Assembly (NCBI RefSeq): GCF_001591625.1
Contig: NZ_BCVG01000005.1
Coordinates: 1-64,000 of the forward strand
Direction of reading: 5' to 3'
Source: Metabacillus fastidiosus NBRC 101226
Lineage (GTDB): Bacteria > Bacillota > Bacilli > Bacillales > Bacillaceae
Length of the DNA stretch: 64,000 nucleotides
Shown: in pieces, positions 18,677 through 28,904 of the stretch
How the letters are laid out: each line of letters opens with the position of its first letter
Numbering within the stretch: position 1 is the stretch's first letter
Made by a program: the position numbers and the translations under genes
Notes under the pieces: generated by a model
Seen by the model: only the letters and a program-made list of their open reading frames with translations
What the model was told of the DNA's origin: nothing
Database searches by the model: none

Positions 18677-20761
18677 ATGGAACCGATTATGGCGATGAAA
18701 AACGTATTTAAACAAGTGGCACAAGAGATGATTAAAAATGATCAGACGCTGTCATTAAAAGAAAATGAAATCGTCATTGGAAAAGTGACAAAGCTTTTCC
18801 TCGACCAGAAGGCAATGATTCAAATCGGGCAGACAAAAATGGTTGCTCAGCTGGAAACTGCTTTAAACTCCTTGCAAAATTATTGGTTCGTTGTAAAGGG
18901 TACGGATGAAACAGGTGGTATCCAGCTAAAGGTATTAAAAGAAGCAGTAGGAGAAAAATTAACAGCCGTACAGCAGGCGAAAGACCTTCTCTCGCTTATG
19001 CAAATTCGTCCAACGAAAGAAAATATGATGCTTGTAACAGAGCTGATGAAACAAAACATTTCTTTTACAAAAGCAGAATTATCAGCGGCGCTCCAACTGC
19101 TAAAGTCGATACCGAGAATGGATCAGGAAAAGGCTGTTCAGGCAATTCTCTTTGCTTTAAATAAAAACTTGCCAATGACAGAAAGTGTCATTAAATCGCT
19201 TACTGCTGCTCAAAGCGAAGAAGCATTAAATAAAAACCTTCAGTCCCTGCATACTAATTTAAATTTAGAGCGAAGCGGGACAAAGACGATTACTGATTTG
19301 AAAAATAACCTTCTGGAAATCTTGCAAAAACCGCTTGAAAACTATAAGGAAAAAATAATTGCAGCATTAATGAAAGAAATGAATAATCCAAAAACAGCGA
19401 AACAAGATGTTCAAACCATCGTATCACTCATAAATAAACTTGCACAGCCGGGACAAAATCAATCTTCTATTTTAAATATGCTGCAAGAGGAGTTAGTGAA
19501 GATGGAATCAGCAGGGCAGAATAATGCCCAGACTGCGACGTTAACGAATAAAAGCAGTGGACAAGGAATAGTTAACCAACCGGCTCAAGGAGAGCAAATA
19601 AGGCTGCAAGCGGGCGTGATGCAGCCTAATGAGCAGTCACCATTACTAATAAATAAAAATATTCAACAGCAAGTGCAAAATCAGGTGGCTGGAGAGAGCC
19701 AGGTAAAACCACAAACGAGTTCATCTACAGCAGTGCAATCAAGTGAACAATCTCAAGTGCTAATGAACAAAAATAGTCAGCAAGCGCAAATAGAGTCTGT
19801 TCTTGTCCAACCAAGCAGGGAACAAGAAGCAAAAGTACAGGTAAATATAAATACAGGAAGCCAGATAAATGCAGCAAGCAATAAAAGCAATTCATTAGTG
19901 CAAAATCAGCTTGTCATTGTCCAATCTGATGGAGGGAATGAAGTAAAATCAGAAGCAACGCTTGCTAATATCCCTAAAGAACAGGCGATAAATGAGAGAG
20001 CATTACCAATGACAGCAAATCAAGCAGTAAATAATAGCAGTGAACAGTTTACAAAAGGAGAAATAACTCTGCTTCAACGTGTTATCAGTCAAATCCCTAT
20101 TATAGAGACGAAGCAGGATGTTTTGCAGCTATTTACAGCTTTGGATGAAAAATTAGGACAGAAAGGGGAAATATCCCTTTTACAGCAGTTAAGTAAAGAA
20201 GGCTTTACGAAGGTAGAAGAAAATTTGAACGGACTTAAACAAATGTTAATAGCTGCGCAAAAAGATGTTCAGATTCCAGCTGTACGTGAACAAATTGATC
20301 AGCTTATTTTAAGATTGAATGGAAATACACTTCTTCATCAAGATAATGGTCCAACACAGCAAATCATTACACAAATTCCGTTAAACTTAGGTACACATGA
20401 AACAGATTTAACGATCCAGTGGAATGGACAAAAACGTGCTGATGGAACGATTGATCCTAACTACTGCCGAATTCTATTTTATCTTGAGTTATTGTATTTA
20501 GAGGAAGTAATGATTGATGTTCATATTCAGAACCGGATTTTAACAATATCTGTTTTAAATAATAATGAATATTTAGATGGATTAGTTAAAATGCAGACAG
20601 ATAGTTTAAAAGAAAGTTTACTAGAAATGAACTATCAATTGTCTTCTATTAAAGTTCGTCCATTTACACAGGAAAAAGACGAAGAAAAAGTAAAATTAAC
20701 AAGACCGCAAGTATATTCAAAAACTAATGGATACACTGGGGGAGTTGATATTACGATATGA
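18677..20761 (+). CDS. ylqG: YlqG, FliK-like hook-length-control-related protein
   Basis: The 694-residue protein resembles B. subtilis YlqG, of unknown function. The N-terminal part (about 1-260) is helical. The middle (about 260-450) is Gln/Asn/Ser-rich, low complexity and probably disordered, containing repeated NKN-Q-Q and Q-Q-N-Q patterns. The C-terminal part (about 560-670) looks like the compact FliK C-terminal domain, with LTIQWNGQKRADGTIDPNY, FYLELLYLEEVMIDVHIQN and LLEMNYQLSSIKVRPF. It overlaps ylqH by four bases (ATGA), and ylqH is a free-standing FlhB C-terminal domain. This makes an export-switch-like pair 11 kb upstream of the flagellar operon. The real fliK is at 39365. Confidence 0.75.
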   Translation: MEPIMAMKNVFKQVAQEMIKNDQTLSLKENEIVIGKVTKLFLDQKAMIQIGQTKMVAQLETALNSLQNYWFVVKGTDETGGIQLKVLKEAVGEKLTAVQQAKDLLSLMQIRPTKENMMLVTELMKQNISFTKAELSAALQLLKSIPRMDQEKAVQAILFALNKNLPMTESVIKSLTAAQSEEALNKNLQSLHTNLNLERSGTKTITDLKNNLLEILQKPLENYKEKIIAALMKEMNNPKTAKQDVQTIVSLINKLAQPGQNQSSILNMLQEELVKMESAGQNNAQTATLTNKSSGQGIVNQPAQGEQIRLQAGVMQPNEQSPLLINKNIQQQVQNQVAGESQVKPQTSSSTAVQSSEQSQVLMNKNSQQAQIESVLVQPSREQEAKVQVNINTGSQINAASNKSNSLVQNQLVIVQSDGGNEVKSEATLANIPKEQAINERALPMTANQAVNNSSEQFTKGEITLLQRVISQIPIIETKQDVLQLFTALDEKLGQKGEISLLQQLSKEGFTKVEENLNGLKQMLIAAQKDVQIPAVREQIDQLILRLNGNTLLHQDNGPTQQIITQIPLNLGTHETDLTIQWNGQKRADGTIDPNYCRILFYLELLYLEEVMIDVHIQNRILTISVLNNNEYLDGLVKMQTDSLKESLLEMNYQLSSIKVRPFTQEKDEEKVKLTRPQVYSKTNGYTGGVDITI

Positions 20762-21039
20762 AAGAGGACGTAAAGAAAAAGCGGGCTGTAGCTTTGACCT
20801 ATGATAAAGAACTAACTCAGGCTCCAAAAGTGATTGCCAAAGGAAAAGGATATATAGCTGAAAATATAATTAAAGAAGCTACTAAAAATAATGTTCATAT
20901 TCAGGAAGACCCATCCCTTGTCGAAGTATTATCAAAGCTTGAAATCCACCAGCAAATCCCTGAAGAATTATACGAAGCAGTTGCCGAAATATTCGCTTTT
21001 ATTTATAGGATTGATAATATGACAGGAAAGAAAAAATAG
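20758..21039 (+). CDS. ylqH: YlqH, FlhB C-terminal-domain-like protein
   Basis: This 93-residue soluble protein aligns along its length with the C-terminal cytoplasmic part of FlhB. RAVALTYDKE corresponds to FAIALKYDDD of FlhB, then APKVIAKGKGYIAENI to APIVVAKGVDFVAQKI. EDPSLVEVL corresponds to ENRPLARAL, and IPEELYEAVAEIFAFIYRI to VPEEFFKAVAEILAYVYRL. It begins where FlhB would be autocleaved (after NP in NPTH) but lacks NPTH itself, so it mimics the processed fragment. It is translationally coupled to ylqG. Function unknown; a role as an export-gate accessory or substitute is inference. Confidence 0.85.
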   Translation: MKEDVKKKRAVALTYDKELTQAPKVIAKGKGYIAENIIKEATKNNVHIQEDPSLVEVLSKLEIHQQIPEELYEAVAEIFAFIYRIDNMTGKKK

Positions 21040-21053
21040 GAAATCCAGCTAAT

Positions 21054-21084
21054 CTTCAGGAGAGATGAAAAAATCCTCCTGAAG
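21054..21084 (+). terminator. Stem-loop after ylqH
   Basis: CTTCAGGAG (21054-21062) pairs perfectly with CTCCTGAAG (21076-21084) around 13 bases. Only a short TTTC follows, so termination may be weak. Confidence 0.5.
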
Positions 21085-21116
21085 GAAGTTTCACTATAGC
21101 AATTTCCATGATATGC

Positions 21117-21145
21117 TAGACAATGTACAAACTATTTAATAAAAT
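21117..21145 (+). promoter_or_regulatory. Promoter of sucCD
   Basis: TAGACA (21117-21122), a 17-base spacer and TAAAAT (21140-21145) form a plausible sigma-A promoter 40 bases before sucC. Confidence 0.55.
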
Positions 21146-21158
21146 GAAAGCGCAGTCT
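21145..21158 (+). promoter_or_regulatory. Candidate CcpA cre site before sucC
   Basis: TGAAAGCGCAGTCT matches the ideal cre TGAAAGCGCTTTCA at 11 of 14 positions. It overlaps the transcription start just after the -10 box, a place where CcpA would repress. Catabolite control of a TCA-cycle gene is biologically sensible. Confidence 0.45.
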
Positions 21159-21184
21159 ATTTTTTCTTTTAGGGAGGATAAAAA

Positions 21185-22345
21185 ATGAATATCCATGAGT
21201 ATCAAGGGAAAGAACTGCTAAGAAAATACGGTGTTATGGTACCGAATGGACGCGTTGCTTTTTCGGCTGATGAAGCGGTAGAGGCTGCGAAACAATTAGG
21301 TACAGATGTAACAGTCGTAAAGGCACAGATACATGCTGGCGGACGTGGGAAAGCCGGTGGTGTAAAAGTGGCGAAAAATATAGAAGAAGTTCGTACATAT
21401 GCTGAGGAGATTCTCGGTAAAACACTTATCACACATCAGACGGGGCCTGAAGGCAAGGAAGTAAAGCGCTTGCTTATTGAAGAAGGCTGCGATATTAAAA
21501 AAGAATATTATATTGGACTCGTTTTAGATCGTGCAACGAGCCGTATCGTCTTAATGGCATCTGAAGAGGGCGGTACTGAAATTGAAGAAGTAGCAGAGAA
21601 GACACCTGAAAAAATATTTAAAGAAACAATTGATCCTGCAATCGGTCTTCAAAGCTATCAAGCTCGTAGAATTGCATTTAATATTAATATTCCTCGAGAA
21701 TTAATTAATAAAGCTGCAGCATTTATGCTAGGTTTATATAAAGTTTTTATAGAAAAAGATTGTTCCATTGCTGAAATTAACCCGCTAGTTGTAACTGGTG
21801 ATGGAAATGTAATGGCCCTTGATGCCAAGTTGAATTTTGATTCCAATGCTTTATATCGCCATAAAGATATTTTAGAGTATCGTGATTTAGAAGAAGAGGA
21901 TGAAAAGGAAATTGAAGCATCAAAATATGATTTAAGCTATATTTCATTAGATGGAAATATCGGCTGCATGGTTAACGGTGCAGGCCTTGCGATGGCAACG
22001 ATGGATATTATTAAATTTTATGGTGGAGACCCGGCAAACTTCCTTGATGTTGGCGGCGGGGCAACAGCAGAAAAGGTAACAGAAGCATTTAAAATTATTT
22101 TATCTGACCAAAATGTTAAAGGGATTTTCGTTAATATTTTTGGAGGAATTATGAAATGTGATGTCATTGCAGAAGGTGTTGTCGAAGCGACAAAACAAGT
22201 CGGATTATCGATTCCCTTAGTCGTTCGACTCGAAGGAACGAATGTTGAGATTGGCAAAAAGATTTTAAATGAATCAGGCTTAAACATTACATCTGCTGAA
22301 TCTATGGCAGATGGTGCTAAAAAAATCGTTTCATTAGTCGGTTAA
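21185..22345 (+). CDS. sucC: Succinyl-CoA synthetase beta subunit
   Basis: SucC is the ADP-forming beta subunit, which binds nucleotide and succinate in the TCA cycle. The 386-residue protein has an N-terminal ATP-grasp fold ([34 protein letters not shown]) and a C-terminal flavodoxin-like domain with FLDVGGGA and [21 protein letters not shown] precedes the ATG, and sucD follows after 22 bases. Confidence 0.98.
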   Translation: MNIHEYQGKELLRKYGVMVPNGRVAFSADEAVEAAKQLGTDVTVVKAQIHAGGRGKAGGVKVAKNIEEVRTYAEEILGKTLITHQTGPEGKEVKRLLIEEGCDIKKEYYIGLVLDRATSRIVLMASEEGGTEIEEVAEKTPEKIFKETIDPAIGLQSYQARRIAFNINIPRELINKAAAFMLGLYKVFIEKDCSIAEINPLVVTGDGNVMALDAKLNFDSNALYRHKDILEYRDLEEEDEKEIEASKYDLSYISLDGNIGCMVNGAGLAMATMDIIKFYGGDPANFLDVGGGATAEKVTEAFKIILSDQNVKGIFVNIFGGIMKCDVIAEGVVEATKQVGLSIPLVVRLEGTNVEIGKKILNESGLNITSAESMADGAKKIVSLVG

Positions 22346-22367
22346 CGGAAAGGGAGGGGACGAATAA

Positions 22368-23270
22368 ATGAGTGTATTTATTAACAAAGATACAAAAGTA
22401 ATCGTACAAGGTATTACTGGTTCAACTGCATTATTCCATACGAAGCAAATGCTTGAGTACGGAACGAATATCGTTGGCGGAACATCGCCTGGTAAAGGTG
22501 GTACAGAGGTAGAAGGATTACCTGTTTTTAATACGGTCATTGATGCGGTACAAACAACAGGTGCGAACGCCTCTGTTATTTATGTACCCGCTCCTTTCGC
22601 TGCTGATGCGATTATTGAAGCGGTTGATGCAGAGCTTGATATCGTCATTTGTATTACAGAGCATATACCTGTTCTAGATATGGTAAAGGTAAAGCGCTAT
22701 ATGGAGGGAAAGAAGACACGTCTGGTCGGACCGAACTGTCCGGGAGTTATTACGCCTGATGAATGTAAAATCGGTATTATGCCTGGCTATATTCATAAGA
22801 AAGGCCATGTTGGTGTTGTTTCCCGTTCAGGTACTTTAACATATGAAGCTGTTCACCAGCTTACACAGGAAGGAATCGGCCAATCGACAGCAGTCGGTAT
22901 TGGCGGTGATCCTGTAAATGGAACTAATTTCATTGACGTATTAAAAGCGTTCAATGAAGACGCGGAAACATACGCTGTCATTATGATCGGTGAAATTGGC
23001 GGTACAGCGGAAGAAGAGGCTGCTGAATGGGTAAAAGCAAATATGACAAAACCGGTTGTAGGCTTCATTGGCGGACAAACAGCGCCTCCAGGTAAACGGA
23101 TGGGCCATGCCGGTGCGATCATTTCAGGCGGTAAAGGAACGGCAGAAGAAAAGATCAAAACGATGAATGCATGCGGAATTAAAGTAGCAGAAACACCATC
23201 TGTTATGGGTGAAACATTAATTTCTGTTTTAAAAGAAAAAGGGTTATATGATAAATGTAGAACACACTAA
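22368..23270 (+). CDS. sucD: Succinyl-CoA synthetase alpha subunit
   Basis: SucD binds CoA and carries the phosphohistidine of the reaction. The 300-residue protein has the CoA-binding Rossmann region [24 protein letters not shown], and the active-site His247 in [13 protein letters not shown]. It forms the enzyme with SucC. A strong terminator follows within ten bases of the stop. Confidence 0.98.
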   Translation: MSVFINKDTKVIVQGITGSTALFHTKQMLEYGTNIVGGTSPGKGGTEVEGLPVFNTVIDAVQTTGANASVIYVPAPFAADAIIEAVDAELDIVICITEHIPVLDMVKVKRYMEGKKTRLVGPNCPGVITPDECKIGIMPGYIHKKGHVGVVSRSGTLTYEAVHQLTQEGIGQSTAVGIGGDPVNGTNFIDVLKAFNEDAETYAVIMIGEIGGTAEEEAAEWVKANMTKPVVGFIGGQTAPPGKRMGHAGAIISGGKGTAEEKIKTMNACGIKVAETPSVMGETLISVLKEKGLYDKCRTH

Positions 23271-23274
23271 TGAT

Positions 23275-23305
23275 AAAAGAAGGAACAATGATTGTTCCTT
23301 CTTTT
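23275..23305 (+). terminator. Terminator after sucD
   Basis: AAAAGAAGGAACA pairs with TGTTCCTTCTTTT around ATGAT, a 13-base-pair near-symmetric hairpin with flanking A and T runs. Confidence 0.85.
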
Positions 23306-23331
23306 CTACTATTAAATATAAGGTGGATAAA

Positions 23332-24207
23332 ATGGAAACGAAAAAACTTTTCATATTGGCACATTGTCGTGGAATGTCGAATCAGATTATTTTGAAACTT
23401 ATTCAAATGGACCCCACATTGCAAATTATTGATGAGCTAAATGATCAGCATTGGAATCATTATTTTAAATTATCTAATGAAAAAATTAAGTCGTTCCATG
23501 CGGATTACGAGTCGATTGATGTGAATAAGCTATTAAAAAAATACGATGATGAAAAAATTTCTTTCCTTCCTTTAACAAATGTCCTTTATCCTAAATTATT
23601 AAAAAATATTGCAGATCCTCCACCTTTTTTATTTTGCAAAGGGGATCTAAGTCTTTTTCAATTAAAGAAAATAATTAGTATTGTTGGTACACGGACACCA
23701 TCGAAAAATGGAATAGAAACTGTCGAAAAATTTATAAAGCCGCTTGTAAGAGAAGGCTGGATTATCGTAAGCGGACTGGCAAAAGGTATTGATACATTCG
23801 CGCATAAATTAACACTTGAAAACAATGGGAAAACGATTGCGGTAATCGGTGGTGGCTTTTATCATTTATATCCGAAAGAAAACTGGCGAATAGCCCGAGA
23901 AATTAGTGAAAAACATATTCTCCTCTCAGAATTTCCACCAGCAACTATTCCTCAAAAATGGCATTTCCCACTGAGAAATCGGATTATTAGCGGTCTCGGT
24001 TTAGGAACAATTATTATCCAAGCGAAAAAAAGAAGTGGTTCCCTCATTACAGCTCATCAGGCACTTGAGCAAAACCGTGAAGTTTTTGCTGTTCCCGGCT
24101 CTATTTTTGACGAAAATTATGCAGGGACAAATGAGCTTATCCAACAGGGAGCAAAATTAGTAACGACTGCAAATGATATAACAGAAGAATTTGATCAAAT
24201 TATTTAA
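23332..24207 (+). CDS. dprA: DprA, DNA processing protein
   Basis: DprA loads RecA on incoming single-stranded DNA in transformation. The 291-residue protein has an N-terminal SAM-like region and a Rossmann-fold core with SIVGTRTPSKNG, SGLAKGIDTFAH, VIGGGFYHLYP and SEFPP. A conserved R-N-R-I-I-S-G-L-G stretch and the RSGSLITAHQALEQNREVFAVPG region follow. AGGTGG (23321-23326) supports ATG 23332; the upstream frame to 23248 runs back through the sucD terminator. Its presence suggests the lineage keeps competence functions. Confidence 0.95.
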   Translation: METKKLFILAHCRGMSNQIILKLIQMDPTLQIIDELNDQHWNHYFKLSNEKIKSFHADYESIDVNKLLKKYDDEKISFLPLTNVLYPKLLKNIADPPPFLFCKGDLSLFQLKKIISIVGTRTPSKNGIETVEKFIKPLVREGWIIVSGLAKGIDTFAHKLTLENNGKTIAVIGGGFYHLYPKENWRIAREISEKHILLSEFPPATIPQKWHFPLRNRIISGLGLGTIIIQAKKRSGSLITAHQALEQNREVFAVPGSIFDENYAGTNELIQQGAKLVTTANDITEEFDQII

Positions 24208-24290
24208 AAATATACGACAAAATTCTATCTGTTTAGTCAATTATTTAAGTGATTTCCTTTATAGAAATGAAAGAAAAATAAATTTACTGT

Positions 24291-24320
24291 TTGACAAAAC
24301 GGATATGAATATTTAATAAT
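24291..24320 (+). promoter_or_regulatory. Promoter of topA
   Basis: A perfect TTGACA (24291-24296) is followed after 17-18 bases by TAATAAT (24314-24320), about 85 bases before topA. Confidence 0.6.
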
Positions 24321-24406
24321 AGTGGAGATTTACAAACGAATAAACAATTTTTACAAGTGAATAGGAAATGAAAAAGAGAGAGACCTCTTTAAGGAGGAAA
24401 TAAAAG

Positions 24407-26482
24407 ATGTCTGATTACTTAGTTATCGTTGAATCGCCTGCAAAAGCAAAGACGATTGAACGTTATTTAGGAAAAAAATATAAAGTGAAAGCGTCGATGG
24501 GACATGTTCGTGATTTACCGAAAAGTCAGATTGGCGTTGATGTAGAAAAGAATTTTGAACCGAAGTATATAACGATCCGAGGGAAAGGAAATGTCCTGAA
24601 GGAATTAAGAACAGCTGCAAAAAAAGCAAAGAAAGTATATCTGGCAGCCGATCCAGATCGTGAAGGGGAAGCGATTGCATGGCATTTGGCACATAGTTTA
24701 GATCTTGATGTGCATTCAGATTGCCGCGTTGTTTTTAATGAAATTACGAAAGATGCCATTAAAGAATCATTCAAACATCCTCGCGCGATCAATATGGATC
24801 TTGTTGATGCCCAGCAGGCACGCCGAATTCTTGACCGTTTAGTTGGTTATAAAATAAGCCCGATCCTTTGGAAAAAGGTGAAAAAGGGATTAAGCGCAGG
24901 AAGAGTGCAGTCTGTTGCTTTACGATTAATCATTGATAGAGAAAAAGAAATTAATGAATTTGTTCCTGAAGAATATTGGACAATCGAAAGCAGCTTTTTA
25001 AAAGGAAACCGTGAATTTGAAGGCTCATTTTACGGGATGGATGGTAAAAAGGTAGAATTAAAAACAGAAGAAGATGTACAGAACATATTAAAACATTTAG
25101 ATGGAAATAATTTCACTGTACAAAATGTAACAAAAAAGGAACGCCGTAGAAATCCTGCCCTTCCTTTTACAACATCTACTTTACAGCAGGAAGCGGCTAG
25201 AAAATTGAACTTCAGGGCAAGGAAGACAATGATGATTGCCCAGCAGCTTTATGAAGGAATCGATTTAGGTGCTGATGGAACAGTCGGTCTCATTACATAC
25301 ATGAGAACGGATTCAACGAGGATTTCAGAAACGGCAGAAACGGAAGCAAAAGAATTTATTATTGAGAAATACGGTGAAGAATATACAGCGACTGTTAAAA
25401 GAGCGCCAAAAAATAATTCAAATGCACAAGATGCCCATGAAGCGATCCGTCCTACATCAGCAACGCGGGAACCAAATAGTTTAAAAGAGTTTCTAAGCAG
25501 GGACCAATTAAGACTTTACAAACTTATTTGGGAACGATTCGTAGCAAGTCAAATGGCACAGGCTATTCTTGATACGATGAGCGTTGATCTTAATAATAAT
25601 GAAGTTATATTCCGTGCAACAGGCTCAAAAGTTAAGTTTTCCGGCTTTATGAAAGTGTATGTAGAAGGAAGCGATGATCAGGCGGAAGAGAAAAATAAAA
25701 TGCTTCCAGATCTTGAAAACGGGGATGAGATATTTTCCAAAGATCTTGAACCTGCTCAGCATTTCACACAGCCTCCACCACGTTATACAGAGGCAAGGCT
25801 CGTAAAAACACTGGAAGAACTAGGTATTGGCCGCCCGTCGACATATGCTCCAACACTTGATACAATTCAAAGGCGCGGATATACTGCACTTGATAACAAG
25901 CGCTTCGTTCCGACAGAGCTTGGGGAAATTGTACTGGAGCTTGTAAGAGAATTTTTCCCGGAAATTATTAATGTGGAATTTACTGTGCAAATGGAAAATA
26001 GTCTCGATGAAGTCGAAGATGGCAACGTACAATGGGTGGAAATTCTTGATGATTTTTATAAAGACTTTGCAAAGAGAATTGAAAAAGCGGAAGTCGAAAT
26101 GGAAAAGGTTGAAATAAAGGATGAACCAGCTGGGGAAGATTGTGAAGAATGCGGTCACCCGATGGTCTTTAAAATGGGCCGTTATGGAAAGTTCATGGCA
26201 TGCTCTAATTTTCCAGACTGCCGTAATACGAAGCCGATTGTAAAAGAAATCGGTGTGAAATGTCCAAATTGTGAAAATGGAAATATTGTTGAACGAAAAT
26301 CAAAAAAGCGCCGAATATTTTATGGCTGCGATCAGTTCCCGGAATGTGATTTCCTTTCTTGGGATAAGCCGATTGCAAGAGCGTGCCCGAAATGTGAAAG
26401 CGTGCTCGTAGAGAAGAAATTGAAAAAAGGTGTACAAGTTCAATGTATGAAATGTGATTACAAAGAGGAACCGCAAAGTTAG
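24407..26482 (+). CDS. topA: DNA topoisomerase I
   Basis: TopA relaxes negative supercoils. The 691-residue protein has a TOPRIM domain with [13 protein letters not shown] and DPDREGEA (82-89). The catalytic Tyr298 lies in [14 protein letters not shown]. The C-terminus carries three zinc-binding modules with CxxC pairs (CEECG...CSNFPDC; CPNCENG...CDQFPEC; CPKCES...CMKC). AAGGAGG precedes the ATG. Confidence 0.98.
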   Translation: MSDYLVIVESPAKAKTIERYLGKKYKVKASMGHVRDLPKSQIGVDVEKNFEPKYITIRGKGNVLKELRTAAKKAKKVYLAADPDREGEAIAWHLAHSLDLDVHSDCRVVFNEITKDAIKESFKHPRAINMDLVDAQQARRILDRLVGYKISPILWKKVKKGLSAGRVQSVALRLIIDREKEINEFVPEEYWTIESSFLKGNREFEGSFYGMDGKKVELKTEEDVQNILKHLDGNNFTVQNVTKKERRRNPALPFTTSTLQQEAARKLNFRARKTMMIAQQLYEGIDLGADGTVGLITYMRTDSTRISETAETEAKEFIIEKYGEEYTATVKRAPKNNSNAQDAHEAIRPTSATREPNSLKEFLSRDQLRLYKLIWERFVASQMAQAILDTMSVDLNNNEVIFRATGSKVKFSGFMKVYVEGSDDQAEEKNKMLPDLENGDEIFSKDLEPAQHFTQPPPRYTEARLVKTLEELGIGRPSTYAPTLDTIQRRGYTALDNKRFVPTELGEIVLELVREFFPEIINVEFTVQMENSLDEVEDGNVQWVEILDDFYKDFAKRIEKAEVEMEKVEIKDEPAGEDCEECGHPMVFKMGRYGKFMACSNFPDCRNTKPIVKEIGVKCPNCENGNIVERKSKKRRIFYGCDQFPECDFLSWDKPIARACPKCESVLVEKKLKKGVQVQCMKCDYKEEPQS

Positions 26483-26512
26483 GTGAGCATATAAGCGCTC
26501 ACCTTCTTTCAC
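26482..26512 (+). terminator. Terminator after topA
   Basis: GGTGAGC (26482-26488) pairs with GCTCACC (26497-26503) and is followed by TTCTTTC. Confidence 0.7.
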
Positions 26513-26541
26513 TTAGTTTTTTAAATATGGAGGAAAAGATA

Positions 26542-27852
26542 ATGAACAATAGTACGATCGTAAATGTTATTGGAGCCGGCTTAGCGGGAAGTGAAGCGGC
26601 ATGGCAGCTTGCAAAAAGAGGAATTCAAGTCCGTTTATATGAAATGAGACCTGTTAAACAAACACCTGCACATCATACTGATAAATTTGCTGAACTCGTA
26701 TGCAGCAACTCATTGCGTGCAAATACGTTAACAAATGCGGTCGGTGTTCTAAAAGAAGAAATGAGAATGCTCGATTCTGTCATTATACGATCAGCCGATG
26801 ACTGTGCGGTTCCAGCAGGCGGCGCACTTGCAGTTGACCGTCATGAGTTCGCTGATAAAGTAACAGACCGTGTGAAAAATCATCCGAATGTGACAGTTGT
26901 AAATGAGGAAGTAACAGAAATTCCGGAAGGGCCAACGATTATTGCAACAGGTCCGTTAACATCTCAAAGCTTATCAGAACAGTTAAAAACATTAACAGGT
27001 GAAGAATATTTATATTTCTACGATGCAGCAGCACCGATCATTGAAAAAGAAAGTATCGATATGGATAAAGTGTATTTAAAATCCCGCTATGATAAAGGGG
27101 AAGCAGCTTATTTAAACTGTCCGATGACAGAGGAAGAATTTGACCGTTTTTATGAAGCGCTTATTGCAGCTGAGACTGTTCCACTTAAAGAATTCGAGAA
27201 AGAAATTTTCTTTGAAGGATGCATGCCGATTGAAGTAATGGCAGGAAGAGGAAAGAAAACGATGCTGTTTGGACCGCTTAAGCCAGTTGGATTAGAAGAT
27301 CCAAAAACAGGAAAAAGACCACATGCAGTCGTTCAGCTTCGACAAGATGATGCAGCGGGAACACTTTATAATCTTGTCGGTTTCCAAACACATTTAAAAT
27401 GGGGTCCACAAAAAGAAGTGCTTTCTCTTATCCCGGGTTTAGAAAATGTAGAAATTGTTCGCTACGGTGTTATGCATCGAAATACTTTTATTAACTCACC
27501 AAATCTATTAAAACCGACATATCAGTATAAGGGCCGTGAAAATTTATTTTTTGCAGGACAAATGACAGGTGTGGAAGGATATGTAGAATCAGCAGCATCA
27601 GGACTTGTTGCCGGGATAAATGCAGCAAATCTTATTTTAGGAAAAGAGCTTATCGAATTTCCGCATGAAACAGCTATCGGAAGCATGTCACGTTATATTA
27701 CAACGACGAACTCTAAAAACTTCCAGCCGATGAATGCGAATTTTGGTATTATCGCAGAGCTTCCAGAAAGAATTAGAAATAAAAAAGAACGCTACGAAGC
27801 ACTCGCTAATAGAGCGCTTGAAACAATTCGAAAAATTTCGAGAGATATGTGA
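26542..27852 (+). CDS. trmFO: TrmFO, folate-dependent tRNA m5U54 methyltransferase
   Basis: TrmFO uses methylenetetrahydrofolate and FAD to make ribothymidine at tRNA position 54. The 436-residue protein begins with the dinucleotide-binding motif [13 protein letters not shown] and has [10 protein letters not shown], with the conserved cysteine, and [23 protein letters not shown]. The ATG at 26527 is part of the ribosome site ATGGAGG, so ATG 26542 is the start. Confidence 0.97.
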   Translation: MNNSTIVNVIGAGLAGSEAAWQLAKRGIQVRLYEMRPVKQTPAHHTDKFAELVCSNSLRANTLTNAVGVLKEEMRMLDSVIIRSADDCAVPAGGALAVDRHEFADKVTDRVKNHPNVTVVNEEVTEIPEGPTIIATGPLTSQSLSEQLKTLTGEEYLYFYDAAAPIIEKESIDMDKVYLKSRYDKGEAAYLNCPMTEEEFDRFYEALIAAETVPLKEFEKEIFFEGCMPIEVMAGRGKKTMLFGPLKPVGLEDPKTGKRPHAVVQLRQDDAAGTLYNLVGFQTHLKWGPQKEVLSLIPGLENVEIVRYGVMHRNTFINSPNLLKPTYQYKGRENLFFAGQMTGVEGYVESAASGLVAGINAANLILGKELIEFPHETAIGSMSRYITTTNSKNFQPMNANFGIIAELPERIRNKKERYEALANRALETIRKISRDM

Positions 27853-27861
27853 TATCATTTG

Positions 27862-27901
27862 CAAGGGCTGCTGAATGTATGATAACATTTAGGAGCCCTT
27901 G
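27862..27901 (+). other. Compound stem-loop before xerC
   Basis: CAAGGGCT (27862-27869) pairs with AGCCCTTG (27894-27901), and inside it CT-AATGT pairs with ACATT-AG. The stem ends two bases before the GAGGTG ribosome site of xerC. It has no T-tract. It may set xerC expression or protect the mRNA end. Confidence 0.55.
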
Positions 27902-27913
27902 TGAGGTGTTAAA

Positions 27914-28822
27914 ATGGAGAAATTAAATAAATATTTAACGTTTTTCATCGAATATTTACAAATTGAAAAAAATTATTCACAGCTTACAATTGTAACATAT
28001 GAAGCTGATATTAAAGATTTTTTTACTTTTATAAAAAAAGAGGCAATTGATACATTGCAGCAAGTAACATATACAGATATACGTTTATATTTAACAGAAT
28101 TACATAAAAGAAGTTTTGCAAGGAAAACGATCTCTCGAAAAATTTCATCTTTAAGATCCTTTTATCATTTTCTTATGAGGGAAAAACATGTTGCCGAAAA
28201 TCCATTTTCTCTCGTATCTTTACCGAAAAAAGAACAGAAAATTCCACAGTTTTTATTTGAAGAAGAGCTGGAAAAGCTATTCACAATATCAGATATTGCT
28301 ACACCCCTCGGTCAAAGAAATCAGGCGATATTAGAAGTTTTATATGGAACAGGAATTCGTGTTAGTGAATGCTGTGGAATCCGTCTTGAAGACCTTGATT
28401 TTTCTGTTGGTACAGTTCTTGTTAATGGTAAGGGCGGGAAGCAAAGATATGTTCCTTTTGGCAGTTATGCACATGAAGCACTTGAACAATATATTGCTTC
28501 TGGCAGAGAAATATTGATGGCGAAATTAAAGCAGACAGAAAAGCATTCCTACCTTTTTGTTAATAATCGGGGTGGCGCTTTAACAGTTGGCGGTATTCAG
28601 TATATTTTAAATGAATTAATAAAAAAGACATCCACGATCGTTCATATTCATCCGCATATGTTCCGTCATACATTTGCGACACATTTATTAAATGAAGGTG
28701 CCGATATGAGAAGTGTACAAGAGCTGTTAGGGCATGAACATTTATCGTCTACACAAATATATACACATGTCACGAAAGATCACTTAAAGAGAATTTATAT
28801 GACACACCATCCAAGAGCATAA
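27914..28822 (+). CDS. xerC: XerC (CodV), tyrosine recombinase
   Basis: XerC/CodV resolves chromosome dimers at dif together with RipX/XerD. The 302-residue protein has an N-terminal SAM-like core-binding domain (to about 100) and a catalytic domain. The catalytic residues are Arg149 (GTGIRVSE), Lys173 (NGKGGKQR), His248 and Arg251 (HMFRHTFATHLL), His274 (LLGHEHLS) and Tyr283. It heads the xerC-hslV-hslU-codY set. Confidence 0.96.
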   Translation: MEKLNKYLTFFIEYLQIEKNYSQLTIVTYEADIKDFFTFIKKEAIDTLQQVTYTDIRLYLTELHKRSFARKTISRKISSLRSFYHFLMREKHVAENPFSLVSLPKKEQKIPQFLFEEELEKLFTISDIATPLGQRNQAILEVLYGTGIRVSECCGIRLEDLDFSVGTVLVNGKGGKQRYVPFGSYAHEALEQYIASGREILMAKLKQTEKHSYLFVNNRGGALTVGGIQYILNELIKKTSTIVHIHPHMFRHTFATHLLNEGADMRSVQELLGHEHLSSTQIYTHVTKDHLKRIYMTHHPRA

Positions 28823-28904
28823 TTTTTGAAAACGATAAATAAAATTGTACATTTGAAAATATATGATAGAAAGATGATTATATTTTACGAGGAGGTTTCA
28901 TAGT

